Part shown: positions 7,491 to 17,071 of the stretch, piece after piece
Position numbering within the stretch: position 1 is the first letter of the stretch
Layout of the letters: every line of letters begins with the position of its first letter
Source: Lachnospiraceae bacterium
GTDB taxonomy: Bacteria; Bacillota; Clostridia; Lachnospirales; Lachnospiraceae
Direction of reading: 5' to 3'
NCBI GenBank assembly: GCA_024697225.1
Contig: JAILGA010000151.1
Location: 1 to 64,000 of the forward strand
Length of the DNA stretch: 64,000 nt
Translations under genes and position numbers: made by a program
The notes under the pieces: model-generated
Seen by the model: the letters and a program-made list of their open reading frames with translations, nothing else
What the model was told of the DNA's origin: nothing
The model's database searches: none

Positions 7491-10400
7491 TCATACAAGT
7501 TCCTGCAAAGTCTTAAACAGCTGCTCGGGTTCAACCGGCTTGCTTAAATGTGCGTTCATTCCCGCCTGGAGAGAACGCTGGACATCCTCATCAAAGGCAT
7601 TGGCCGTGAGAGCTATTATCGGGATCCTCTGTGCATCCTGTCTCCCCAGCGCACGGATCGCGGCCGTCGCCTCAAGGCCGGTCATTTCGGGCATCCTCAT
7701 ATCCATAAGTATCGCCGCATAATATCCCGGCTCATGAGACTCAAACATTTCGACAGCTATTCTGCCGTTCTCTGCGATGTCCGTCTCCATGCCGTTCATC
7801 TTGAGGATTTCCTTCATGATTTCAGCATTTATCAGCATGTCCTCAGCAAGCAGTATACGGCGCCCGTTAAGGTCTGCCGGTTTACGTTCACTGTGCAAAG
7901 AAGCGTTCTTTTTCTTGAGTGCCGATCTGAATTCATCCATCAGATTGGAGATAAACAGCGGCTTTGCGACAAAGCTGTCCACCCCGGCCTCTGTCGCTTC
8001 CTCAAAGATGTCGTCCCAGTTATAGGCCGTAAGGATGATGATGGCGGATTCGTCGCCGACCTCCTTCCTTATGGCGCGTGTCGTTTCAACACCGTCCATA
8101 CCGGGCATCTTCCAGTCGATAATTATCAGGTTATAGGGTTCCTGCCTTGCATGTCTGAGTCTTATCATGTCCAGCGCTTTCTCACCGGAAAGCGCCGTCT
8201 CCGCCAGGACACCCGCCTGTTCCAGAACGAGCCTTGCATGATCGCATGCGATCTGATCATCATCTATCACGAGCACATGTATCTCGTGGGGCGTTATCTC
8301 TGCAGTGTCGTACTCCGTGACCGCGCCCGCATCGGAATTGAGCAGTGTGATCGTGACCGCAAATGTGGTTCCCTTTCCTTTCTCGCTGTCTACCTCGATC
8401 TTGCCGTTCATCATGTCAACGATATTCTTGGTGATCGCCATGCCAAGGCCTGAGCTGCCGTACTTGCTGGTATTTATCTCATTCTCCTGGCTGAATGTAT
8501 TAAAGAGCTTCGGCAGATACTCCTTGCTCATCCCCACTCCGGTATCGCTTATCCTGAAGCAGATAGTCGTCTTGTTGTCAAATGACGCCTTTTTTTCTAC
8601 CCTGAATACGATGCTCCCGCCCTCGGGCGTAAACTTCACCGCGTTGCCCAGTATGTTAATGAGAACCTGTTTGATCTTTATCTGATCTCCGATATAGCAG
8701 CTGTCAAAGCTCCCGTCCATTTCACACTTGTAGGAGAGTTTTTTTTCCTCGCACTGTCCGGAGACCATGGTATTTATCTGTTCTATCATCCTCGAGAATG
8801 AGAATTCCTCGTTTTTGATAACCACCCTTCCGGACTCGATGCGCGACATATCCAGGATATCATTTATGAGCCCCAGCAGATGCCTGGCCGAATCTCCTAT
8901 CTTTTCAAGGTAATTCCTTGTGCTCTCCGGAATATCTTTTTCGTTGAGTGCCAGGGAGTCAAGGCCTATTATGGCGTTCATTGGTGTCCTTATCTCATGG
9001 CTCATGTTTGAGAGGAATACCGTTTTTGCCCGGCTCGCCTCCTCCGCCGAGTTAAGGGCATCGGAGAGCGCCTGGTTCTTTGCCAGCGAATCTCTCATCT
9101 CGGCATCGATATTTGTAAAGCCTGCACCCACAGCATGTACAATGTTGTCCTCCCTGTCCTCGGGATGCCGTACTCCCGCCATCCTGAGCATTTCATAGGT
9201 CTCCTCGCCGTTTCTCCGGATCATATACCTGAAGGTGATTATTTTTTCCTTTTTAAGCCCTTCTCTCACGGACTCGGGCTCAATAAATTTCAGAAACGCT
9301 TCCCGGTATTCCTCCGTGACAAAACGGTTTGCATAGTCCGTGACCTCTTTTACGTAATCAAATTCATCGTCCTGCCCGATGCCTGCGATATTCTTTTCGT
9401 TCTGGTAGCAGATTCCTCTTCCGGCATCCAGATCTATGTAGTATACGCTCGAATAATCCGACGCCAGCGCTGTGATCATGCTGTCCTGCTGGGTACGTCT
9501 CTTCTCCTGTTCAAGAAGCTCGTCCTGCAGCGCTATCCTCTCCTCCAGTTCCTGCTTGAGAAGCTCGTTTGTCTCCCTCTCGGAATCAAGCTTCACGGCC
9601 TTTCTCATCTGCGTGATCATTATTCCCGAGATAATGATCAGGATCAGCGCAGTGGTTATCGACAGCACCAGACTTCTCCCTATGATGCCGTCTGAAATGC
9701 TCTCCATCTGCTCGCTGATGACGCTCTCTCTGATCAGATATGTGAGCATCCAGTCCGTACCATGGACCGGCACATAGTTTAAGGTTTCGCTTATACCGTA
9801 ATATGCAAAGGAAACCAGTCCCTCTGCGCCCCTTTCGAACTCATCCTTTACCGTTTCAAAAGAATACCCCGGGGCATATTCCGCTTTTTTAAGAGCATCC
9901 AGGAGATTGTCATCGGCCGAAAGCCCGCCCAGAACCAGGTCCGTGAGCGAAGTACCGTCGCGTGTATACAGATTGCAGAATGTGGAATTGTTATTTCCGG
10001 ATCTGAACGAGAGCCTGCTCAGGAAGGTGTCCATGTCTATTTCCATAAAACACGCGACAAGAGTATTCCCCACAAATGCAAGCCTGTCCACAGGCACAGC
10101 TATTATGACTTTCTTGTCATTGCTGTTTTCATTTTTCAGGGATATCTCCGGTTCCGTAATGGAGAGGTGATCAAAATGATAGAGATCTATATCGGTCCTG
10201 GTACCGCGGGATGTGTAGATGATTCCGTTCTCATCGACGAAGGCAAACTTTTCCAGGCCATATAACTGCTTCATCCTGGTCTGATATGCCTGAAGACTTT
10301 CAACGCTCTCAAGATCACTCTTCTCAAGCATACCGATAGCCATATCCATGTCGTTGATATAGTCATTCAGCGCGGTGGATACCTCCTGCTCACGTCTTCC

Positions 10401-10565
10401 GGCGAGTTCATCAAGATACAGATGACTTACGTTGCGCACGGCTCTCTCGGTGTCACTTCCGGCCATTCTTCCGGTAAGCATGGTTCCCACTATGAGTATC
10501 GCGACTACTGCAACGCTTCCGATGATCGCGGCTGATACAACTCCGCCTTTTTTTATTGATTTCAT
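7491..10565 (-). CDS. Membrane hybrid sensor histidine kinase with two receivers
   Basis: A 1,024-residue kinase. Seen in order: TM1 (about 10-30), a large extracytoplasmic region of about 260 residues of dCache type, TM2 (about 295-317), a coiled segment, a PAS-like region (about 370-480), HisKA with SHEIRTPMNAIIG (His near 523), HATPase with N/G1/G2 boxes (ILGNAVKFTPEGG, DTGVGM, GSSGLGMAI), then two REC domains with DWKMPGMDG and DMRMPEMTG. The start at 10565 is chosen for AAAGGA upstream; an earlier in-frame ATG at 10619 has no RBS. No Hpt domain is present, but one is encoded two genes downstream. The Cache region implies sensing of a small extracellular ligand, identity unknown. Confidence 0.92.
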   Translation of the reverse strand: MKSIKKGGVVSAAIIGSVAVVAILIVGTMLTGRMAGSDTERAVRNVSHLYLDELAGRREQEVSTALNDYINDMDMAIGMLEKSDLESVESLQAYQTRMKQLYGLEKFAFVDENGIIYTSRGTRTDIDLYHFDHLSITEPEISLKNENSNDKKVIIAVPVDRLAFVGNTLVACFMEIDMDTFLSRLSFRSGNNNSTFCNLYTRDGTSLTDLVLGGLSADDNLLDALKKAEYAPGYSFETVKDEFERGAEGLVSFAYYGISETLNYVPVHGTDWMLTYLIRESVISEQMESISDGIIGRSLVLSITTALILIIISGIMITQMRKAVKLDSERETNELLKQELEERIALQDELLEQEKRRTQQDSMITALASDYSSVYYIDLDAGRGICYQNEKNIAGIGQDDEFDYVKEVTDYANRFVTEEYREAFLKFIEPESVREGLKKEKIITFRYMIRRNGEETYEMLRMAGVRHPEDREDNIVHAVGAGFTNIDAEMRDSLAKNQALSDALNSAEEASRAKTVFLSNMSHEIRTPMNAIIGLDSLALNEKDIPESTRNYLEKIGDSARHLLGLINDILDMSRIESGRVVIKNEEFSFSRMIEQINTMVSGQCEEKKLSYKCEMDGSFDSCYIGDQIKIKQVLINILGNAVKFTPEGGSIVFRVEKKASFDNKTTICFRISDTGVGMSKEYLPKLFNTFSQENEINTSKYGSSGLGMAITKNIVDMMNGKIEVDSEKGKGTTFAVTITLLNSDAGAVTEYDTAEITPHEIHVLVIDDDQIACDHARLVLEQAGVLAETALSGEKALDMIRLRHARQEPYNLIIIDWKMPGMDGVETTRAIRKEVGDESAIIILTAYNWDDIFEEATEAGVDSFVAKPLFISNLMDEFRSALKKKNASLHSERKPADLNGRRILLAEDMLINAEIMKEILKMNGMETDIAENGRIAVEMFESHEPGYYAAILMDMRMPEMTGLEATAAIRALGRQDAQRIPIIALTANAFDEDVQRSLQAGMNAHLSKPVEPEQLFKTLQELV

Positions 10566-10656
10566 CTGCAATCCGTCCTTTCGTTTACCGGTGCCGGCCT
10601 CGTGCGTAACACGGCGCATAACAGATCGGTGCCCGACTGTGAATTATTCTGTGATC

Positions 10657-12141
10657 TCAGTTGTGGTACAGCTTCTTTGTCTGATACTTGGGTTCGCAGG
10701 TAAGGTTGAACTTCAGTTTCCTGCAGGTATTCTCATCAACGGGCGACAGGATAACGGTGGAGTGCATCTCGCAGTCCCGCAGCTCATCCAGACAGTCAAG
10801 CGCCTTCTTTGCTTCCGGATTGCTGGCCGCAGAAAAGGTGAGGGCTATGAGAGTCTCATTTATGTGCATGTGGGGATTGTGGTTGCCCAGATGCTCCACC
10901 TTGAGCCTCTGAATGAGTTCGACCACCGACGGTGCGATCAGATCCGTGGCATCATCGACACCTGCCAGAACCTTAAGGGCATTTAATAGCATGGCGGAAC
11001 TGGCGCCCATAAGATCGGATGTCTTGCCCGTGACAACCGTGCCGTCCGGCAGTTCTATCGCCGCTGCCGGAAGCCCCGTCACCTCGGCCTTCATTCCCGC
11101 GGCAGCCACCACAGGCCTGTCGCTGATGGTTATCCCCGCCTTGTTCATGAGCAGTTCAATCTTATCGACCATCCTCTCCTCGCTCATTCCTTTTCTCAGG
11201 GAGCATCTCTCGCTGTAATAACGTCTTATTATCTCCTGCTTCGCAGCAGCCTGCACCACATCATCGTCGACGATACAGTTGCCCGCCATATTGACACCCA
11301 TATCCGTGGGTGATTTATACGGCGAATCCCCGTAGATCTGTTTAAATATGGCATTTAGCACCGGGAATACCTCAACATCCCGGTTGTAGTTGACCGTTGT
11401 CTCACCGTAGGCCTCCAGATGAAAGGGGTCTATCATATTCATATCGTTGAGATCCGCCGTTGCGGCCTCATATGCCAGATTCACGGGATGCTGGAGCGGC
11501 AGGTTCCAGATCGGGAAGGTCTCAAATTTGGCGTAGCCCGCCTTTATACCCCTGATGTTCTCGTGATACAGCTGTGAGAGACAGACCGCCATTTTGCCGC
11601 TGCCCGGTCCCGGTGCGGTCACTACCACTAATGGCCGCTTCGTCTCAATGTACTCGTTCTTGCCGTAGCCGTCATCGCTTATGATCAGCGAGACGTTCGA
11701 GGGATAACCCGGTATCGTATAGTGCCTGTATACCTTGATCCCGAGCGCCTCCAGCTTCTTCTGATAAGCCGCCACAGACTCGCTTGCGCTGTACCTTGTG
11801 AGGACTACGCTTCCCACATAAAGTCCGCAGCCGTGGAAGGCATCTATGAGGCGGAGCACATCCATGTCGTACGTGATTCCCAGATCGCCTCTTACCTTGT
11901 TTTTCTCGATGTCCCCGGCATTTATCGCGATGACGACCTCCACGTCATCCTTGAGCTGCGTGAGCATCTTTATCTTCGAATCCGGATGAAAGCCCGGAAG
12001 AACTCTCGAAGCGTGATAATCATCAAAGAGTTTTCCGCCGAACTCCAGATAAAGCTTTCCGCCGAAGTGCCCGATGCGCTCTCTGATATGTTCAGACTGC
12101 ATCGTTACGTATTTTTCGTTGTCAAATCCGATAGCTTTCAT
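10657..12141 (-). CDS. DUF1846 family protein
   Basis: A 494-residue soluble protein recognised as DUF1846 (UPF0371) from its N-terminus (MKAIGFDNEKYV), the segment APGPGSGKMAVCLSQLYHE and a family-typical length of about 500. The P-loop-like GPGSGK suggests nucleotide binding. The cellular role is not established. It starts 17 bases after rsgA and is the last gene of the long co-directional run. Confidence 0.9.
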   Translation of the reverse strand: MKAIGFDNEKYVTMQSEHIRERIGHFGGKLYLEFGGKLFDDYHASRVLPGFHPDSKIKMLTQLKDDVEVVIAINAGDIEKNKVRGDLGITYDMDVLRLIDAFHGCGLYVGSVVLTRYSASESVAAYQKKLEALGIKVYRHYTIPGYPSNVSLIISDDGYGKNEYIETKRPLVVVTAPGPGSGKMAVCLSQLYHENIRGIKAGYAKFETFPIWNLPLQHPVNLAYEAATADLNDMNMIDPFHLEAYGETTVNYNRDVEVFPVLNAIFKQIYGDSPYKSPTDMGVNMAGNCIVDDDVVQAAAKQEIIRRYYSERCSLRKGMSEERMVDKIELLMNKAGITISDRPVVAAAGMKAEVTGLPAAAIELPDGTVVTGKTSDLMGASSAMLLNALKVLAGVDDATDLIAPSVVELIQRLKVEHLGNHNPHMHINETLIALTFSAASNPEAKKALDCLDELRDCEMHSTVILSPVDENTCRKLKFNLTCEPKYQTKKLYHN

Positions 12142-12158
12142 GCAGATCCCCCCTGATT

Positions 12159-13082
12159 TTACCTGTATCTGTTCTGTATTCTCAGTTCAAGTTCCCTTTC
12201 AAACTGAACATAACTCTCATATCTGCTGATCGGAATATCTCCCTTTTTTGCAGCCTCACTGACCGCACATCCGGGTTCCGATATATGTCTGCAGGATGTG
12301 AACCTGCACATTCCGGGATACTTCATAAACTCCGGATACAGGGGCGCAAGCTCCTGAGGTTCCATATCCGGCAGCTCCAGAGCTGAAAAGCCCGGTGTAT
12401 CGACAAGCCAGGTCTCTTTACCGTCAAGTGCTTCTCCCTCGACCCTGTATAGCTCCGAACTCCTGGTTGTGTTCTTTCCTCTGTCATTTCCGATGCTCAA
12501 TTCCCCGGTCTGCGCTTTTGCATGAGGGCACAGTCTGTTTATCAGTGTGGATTTTCCGGCTCCGCTCGGACCTGCCAGTGCTGTAATCTTTCCCGACAGT
12601 GCCGAAAGGAGTTCATCCAGTCCCTGTCCCGTCTGTGCGCTCACAACAAACACATCCGCTCCCGCTCCGGCATAGGTTCTTTTCAGTATTTCAGTCTCCG
12701 GATCGGGCGCTATATCCGATTTGTTAAAGGCAATTACCGACCTGAGACCGGTCCTGCCCATGGAGATCAGGTATCTGTCGATCAGCGACATACTGGGATC
12801 GGGCTTTTTGATTGAAAAGAAAAGAAGCGCCTGATCTACATTGGCAACAGGCGGTCTCACAAGAGTGTTCCTTCTGGGATGAATACCGATAAGACTGCCC
12901 TCTCTGTCTCCCTCATGCGTGATGACAAATGTCACATGATCACCCGGAAGCGGCTTTATATCGTCCCTTCGGAACCTTCCCCTCGCCTTGCAGGCAAAAA
13001 CTTCTCCTGTCCGGGTCTCGACGTAATAAAAACCGGCTATACCCTTTATTATCCTTCCCTGCAGGCCGCCCTCTTCGTCCAT
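12159..13082 (-). CDS. rsgA: Ribosome small subunit-dependent GTPase A
   Basis: A 307-residue circularly permuted GTPase that helps late 30S assembly. Seen: an N-terminal OB fold, then G4 (NKSD) ahead of G1 (GPSGAGKST) and G3 (DTPGF), the permuted order typical of RsgA, and a C-terminal zinc site in CRFTSCRHISEPGC. The start at 13082 lies 2 bases after the prkC stop; longer in-frame sequence lies inside prkC. RsgA-PrkC-PP2C clustering is common in Bacillota, and RsgA homologues are PrkC substrates in Bacillus. Confidence 0.96.
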   Translation of the reverse strand: MDEEGGLQGRIIKGIAGFYYVETRTGEVFACKARGRFRRDDIKPLPGDHVTFVITHEGDREGSLIGIHPRRNTLVRPPVANVDQALLFFSIKKPDPSMSLIDRYLISMGRTGLRSVIAFNKSDIAPDPETEILKRTYAGAGADVFVVSAQTGQGLDELLSALSGKITALAGPSGAGKSTLINRLCPHAKAQTGELSIGNDRGKNTTRSSELYRVEGEALDGKETWLVDTPGFSALELPDMEPQELAPLYPEFMKYPGMCRFTSCRHISEPGCAVSEAAKKGDIPISRYESYVQFERELELRIQNRYR

Positions 13083-13084
13083 GG

Positions 13085-15241
13085 TCAGTTTTCCGGAGTG
13101 AATGTGATGGCTCTGCGCTGCGTCCGTTCCTCGGAGGATGCGGGAACCGTTTCCTCTTCTCCCGTATCGGGATTGATAACTGTACTCTGCGGTACGTTTA
13201 CGGTATACGAAAGGGTCAGCGTTCCCGTAGGCTGGGTTATCCCCGTGACATTGACACCGGCGGGGAATGAGGACGTTGACCACTCCCGGTTGTAGGATCC
13301 GTCGCTTGACTCGAGAGTGAGTCTCACCTCCGTGCCGCTCACATAGCTCTCATCCTCAAGAGCGGGCGATTCTATGTCAGCCACATAACACCATGTGGAA
13401 GTTGTTGCCCCTGTACCTGTAGAGAGTTCCAGATCGATCACGCTTCCCTCGGGGACCTCATTGCCGGCCTCCAGTGACTGTCTGCAGATCTTTCCCGCAA
13501 GCGCCTCGTCGGCGTATGTGACCTCGGATACGGATCCCCTTGTCAGATGTGCCTCGGCGATCATTATCTCCGCCTCCTCAAGGGTTTGTCCCACAAGTTC
13601 AGGAACCTTATAGTTCTTTGTTTCCTCCTGCTCGACCTTTGCAGCGGATCCGTCCTCATTTGTGACCACGGAACCTGTGCTTACGGTCAGCGTGATCGTC
13701 GCTCCGCCCTGGGCACGTGTTTCTTCCTTCGGGTCCATGGCAATCACGACATTTCTTGCTGCGGTCGATGTAGTATCTTCGGCTCTGACCACGGAGAAGC
13801 CCTTGCTCTGGAGCTCCACCTTGGCCTCCGTAAATGACATGCCCAGAACATCGGGTATAAGTATGCCGTTTGCTCCATCATCGCCTTCGTCCGGTTCCTT
13901 AGTCTTACCCTCGGCGGATTCGGCGGTATCAGCTTCGTCGCTTCCGGATTCGGCGGCGCTGTTTCCCGGGATCAGCGAGAAATCCTCACCGAAGAAGCCA
14001 AGTCTGGTTCCCACAAAATATACCACCATCACACCTACCAGAATGGCAGCTGCAATAGCGAGTATAACCACAAGCTTATCAAAGATGCCTCCGCTCTCTT
14101 CTTCCTCGCGTCGGTTCTTCTGAATCTTGATCGGCTTGGTATTGGACTTGGGCGACTTATTATTCTTGGCTTTCTTCCTCGGAACAGGCTTCTTCTTTCT
14201 CGACGAGCTCCTTGAAGATCCATCCCTGCTCTTACCCGAGTTTTCCTGTTCCTTTAGTCTTCTCTCGCGCTCCCTTGTCGCCTCAGCATTGAGACGCATG
14301 GTATCGCCGGTCTTGCCGGGACTTCTCCTGGAGGTCTCCTTAAGTGCCCTGCGTTCAGCTTCCGTGGGCTCTCTTGTGGCGCCCTCCTCATCGGGATTGG
14401 CTATAACCACAAAATCTTCATCAGGTGTTATAAGAGATTTCTTGAGATCGGTGATCAGTTCCTGAGCGTTCTGATATCTGCGGTCAGGGCTCTTCTGACA
14501 ACACTTGAGCACGATCTTTTCAACACTTATCGGCGTATCGGGTGCAAAATCCCTGGGAGTAGGAAGAGCTTCCTGAATGTGCTTGATAGCTATCGCAACG
14601 GTGGTATCCCCGTTAAAAGGCACCCTGCCCGTCAGCATTTCAAAAAGCGTTATTCCCAGAGAATATATATCGGATTTGGCATCACTGTAGCCGCCTCTTG
14701 CCTGCTCAGGCGATGTGTAATGCACACTCCCCATCACGTTGGAGGTAATGGTATTGCTGGTCGCAGCCTTGGCAATACCGAAATCGGTGACTTTGACCTT
14801 GCCCTCTTTTGAGATGATGATGTTCTGAGGTTTTATATCCCTGTGGATTATATGATTGTTATGTGCGGCCTCGAGACCCATTGCAACCTGGATCGCAATG
14901 CTGACAGCCTCCTTGACCGTAAGTCTCTGTTTCTTCTCGATATACTTCTTGAGAGTTATGCCGTCAACAAGCTCCATGACGATATAATAGATGCCCTTTT
15001 CATCACCTACGTCATAGACATTGACAATGTTCTGATGCATGAGTCCGGCCGCAGCCTGCGCTTCAACGCGGAATTTGGAAACGAAATTCTCGTTCTCCGA
15101 AAACTCCTGCTTCAGAACCTTAACCGCCACGTTGCGGTTAAGCTTATGATCCAGTGCTTTATACACATCGGACATGCCGCCTGTTCCGATCTTTTCCAGG
15201 ATTTCATAGCGCTCTCCGATGAGCATTCCCATCTTAACCAT
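13085..15241 (-). CDS. prkC: PASTA-domain Ser/Thr protein kinase
   Basis: About 718 residues. The kinase domain has GTGGMSDVYKA, HRDIKPQN and DFG (about 10-270). A basic Ser/Arg/Lys-rich juxtamembrane stretch follows, then one TM (about 390-410), then two clear PASTA repeats beginning IPDVLGMSF and VPELVGQTL. A third extracellular module of about 130 residues, not obviously PASTA, ends the protein. PASTA kinases bind muropeptides or lipid II and control growth and spore exit. Two starts compete: ATG at 15241, used here, and GTG at 15250, which overlaps the PP2C stop as GTGA. The partner phosphatase gene is immediately upstream. Confidence 0.95.
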   Translation of the reverse strand: MVKMGMLIGERYEILEKIGTGGMSDVYKALDHKLNRNVAVKVLKQEFSENENFVSKFRVEAQAAAGLMHQNIVNVYDVGDEKGIYYIVMELVDGITLKKYIEKKQRLTVKEAVSIAIQVAMGLEAAHNNHIIHRDIKPQNIIISKEGKVKVTDFGIAKAATSNTITSNVMGSVHYTSPEQARGGYSDAKSDIYSLGITLFEMLTGRVPFNGDTTVAIAIKHIQEALPTPRDFAPDTPISVEKIVLKCCQKSPDRRYQNAQELITDLKKSLITPDEDFVVIANPDEEGATREPTEAERRALKETSRRSPGKTGDTMRLNAEATRERERRLKEQENSGKSRDGSSRSSSRKKKPVPRKKAKNNKSPKSNTKPIKIQKNRREEEESGGIFDKLVVILAIAAAILVGVMVVYFVGTRLGFFGEDFSLIPGNSAAESGSDEADTAESAEGKTKEPDEGDDGANGILIPDVLGMSFTEAKVELQSKGFSVVRAEDTTSTAARNVVIAMDPKEETRAQGGATITLTVSTGSVVTNEDGSAAKVEQEETKNYKVPELVGQTLEEAEIMIAEAHLTRGSVSEVTYADEALAGKICRQSLEAGNEVPEGSVIDLELSTGTGATTSTWCYVADIESPALEDESYVSGTEVRLTLESSDGSYNREWSTSSFPAGVNVTGITQPTGTLTLSYTVNVPQSTVINPDTGEEETVPASSEERTQRRAITFTPEN

Positions 15242-15246
15242 AGATA

Positions 15247-15993
15247 TCACTCATCTCCCTTTTCCGCGAACGGCTGTACCAGTATAACGGCGATATTGTC
15301 ACGCCCGCCGTTGTCATTCGCGGTATCGACCAGATGCCTCGCCATTTCGGCGATGTCACTTTCACTCCTTATGATCTGCAGTATATCGGCGTCACTGACC
15401 ATATTTGTCAGGCCGTCCGTACACATGAGCACCAGGTCGTTCTGCATCAGATCCACATCGAAATAATCCACATCGATGGTCTCCGTCGCCCCGACGGCTC
15501 TTGTGATGATGTTCTTGTCCACATGAAGCCTTGCGGTTTCCCTGTCTATACCGCCCATGCGGACCATCTCTTCCACCAGAGAATGATCTCTCGTTATCTG
15601 GGTTATGGAATCTTCACGTATCAGGTATCCCCTGGAATCCCCGACATTGGCCATTTTGAGTTTTGTACCCAGCACGGTGGCAGCCACAAAAGTCGTGCCC
15701 ATGCCAAATAAGCGGTCATCCTCGGCAGCCTTCATGCGAAGCTTCCGATTGGCCGCGTCGATCGCATCACCAAAAATAATCTCAGGATTTCTCTCGAAGG
15801 ATGAGCCTATCTCCTCAACCACGGTCTCCACCGTGAATCTCGAGGCATAGTCGCCCGCTTTGTGTCCGCCCATGCCGTCTGCCACGATGAACACATTGGA
15901 AAGATTGCCTACACGCGTGGTCGACGTATAGACATAATCCTGATTCAGTTTTCTTCTTCGACCTATATCGGTCATCGAATAACACTTAAGCAT
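15247..15993 (-). CDS. PP2C-family Ser/Thr phosphatase
   Basis: A 248-residue PPM phosphatase with the metal-binding motif VADGMGGHKAGDYAS, GDSRGYL and the C-terminal GGRDNIAVI. It is the expected counter-enzyme of the PASTA kinase encoded next (PrpC/Stp type). The 27-base gap to rlmN shows no strong RBS; GGACTGT is the best candidate. Confidence 0.95.
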   Translation of the reverse strand: MLKCYSMTDIGRRRKLNQDYVYTSTTRVGNLSNVFIVADGMGGHKAGDYASRFTVETVVEEIGSSFERNPEIIFGDAIDAANRKLRMKAAEDDRLFGMGTTFVAATVLGTKLKMANVGDSRGYLIREDSITQITRDHSLVEEMVRMGGIDRETARLHVDKNIITRAVGATETIDVDYFDVDLMQNDLVLMCTDGLTNMVSDADILQIIRSESDIAEMARHLVDTANDNGGRDNIAVILVQPFAEKGDE

Positions 15994-16020
15994 ACAGTCC
16001 GATATTCTATCATATTGCGG

Positions 16021-17061
16021 TCAACAATGCAAATCGGAAGCGCGGTTTCGAAGCTGTCCGCAAGCCCCGTCAATATCGCGTCCGAGGCTTCTTCTGACCG
16101 TTACATCCACGCCTCTGGCCTCAAGTCTCTTCCTGAAGCTTTCGACCCTCTTTTTGTCCGGAGAATCGAGCCCTCTCTCGGCTACAGGGTTCACTGCGAT
16201 CAGATTCACCACTGAATTTATGCCTCTTATTCTGTCTGAGAGCTCATCGGCACAGGAGAGCGAATCGTTCACACCCTTTATCAGGGCATATTCCCAGGTG
16301 AGCCTTCTGCCCGTCGCATCATAATACCTTACGCAGGCATCGATCAGCTCATCCATGGCATACTTCGAGGCCACAGGCATTATTTTTTTCCTTATGGTGT
16401 CATTCGGCGCATGAAGTGAGATCGCGAGATTGATGGGCAGGTTTTCCCCGGCAAGGCGGTCTATTCCGGGGATCAGTCCGCAGGTTGAAACGGTCATGTT
16501 CCGCATCGACATATTGAAACCTTTATCATCAGCGAGAAGCCTCAGGAATCTGATCACTCCTTCGTAGTTGTCAAGGGGTTCCCCGCTTCCCATCACCACC
16601 ACGCGTGACACTCTCTCATTGTCGGGAAGATCGCCGTTTACATGATACACCTGTGAAAGTATCTCCCCCGCCGTAAGATTTCTCGCAAGGCCTTTTAGTG
16701 TGGATGCGCAAAATGCGCATCCCATCCTGCATCCGGCCTGTGAGGACACACATACACTGTTTCCGAAGCTGTACCGCATCAGCACACTCTCTACCAGTTC
16801 GCCGTCAGAAAGCTCGAACAGATACTTTCTGGTGCCGTCCTCTGCAGAGACCTGTACTCTGTTCACCGACACGGTACCTATCGGATGCTCCTCCTCAAGC
16901 CTGTCCCTGAGCCTGGCCGGAAGATCACTCATCTGCTGCCAGGAGACCGCGCCCTTTTTGTGGAGCCACCCGAAGACCTGGGCCGCTCTGTACGCAGGTT
17001 CTCCCAGCTCCCCGAAAAACACCCCAAGCTCATCATGATCCATTGATAAAATATCAGTCAT
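16021..17061 (-). CDS. rlmN: 23S rRNA (A2503-C2) methyltransferase
   Basis: A 346-residue radical-SAM enzyme that methylates A2503 of 23S rRNA and A37 of some tRNAs. Seen: the cluster motif CRMGCAFC, GSGEPLDNYE for SAM binding, and the C-terminal GACGQL that holds a conserved Cys of the methyl-transfer cycle. The start at 17061 is chosen because GAGGG lies 7 bases upstream; another ATG at 17067 is too close to it. It begins 10 bases after fmt. Confidence 0.96.
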   Translation of the reverse strand: MTDILSMDHDELGVFFGELGEPAYRAAQVFGWLHKKGAVSWQQMSDLPARLRDRLEEEHPIGTVSVNRVQVSAEDGTRKYLFELSDGELVESVLMRYSFGNSVCVSSQAGCRMGCAFCASTLKGLARNLTAGEILSQVYHVNGDLPDNERVSRVVVMGSGEPLDNYEGVIRFLRLLADDKGFNMSMRNMTVSTCGLIPGIDRLAGENLPINLAISLHAPNDTIRKKIMPVASKYAMDELIDACVRYYDATGRRLTWEYALIKGVNDSLSCADELSDRIRGINSVVNLIAVNPVAERGLDSPDKKRVESFRKRLEARGVDVTVRRSLGRDIDGACGQLRNRASDLHC

Positions 17062-17071
17062 GGTCATTCCC

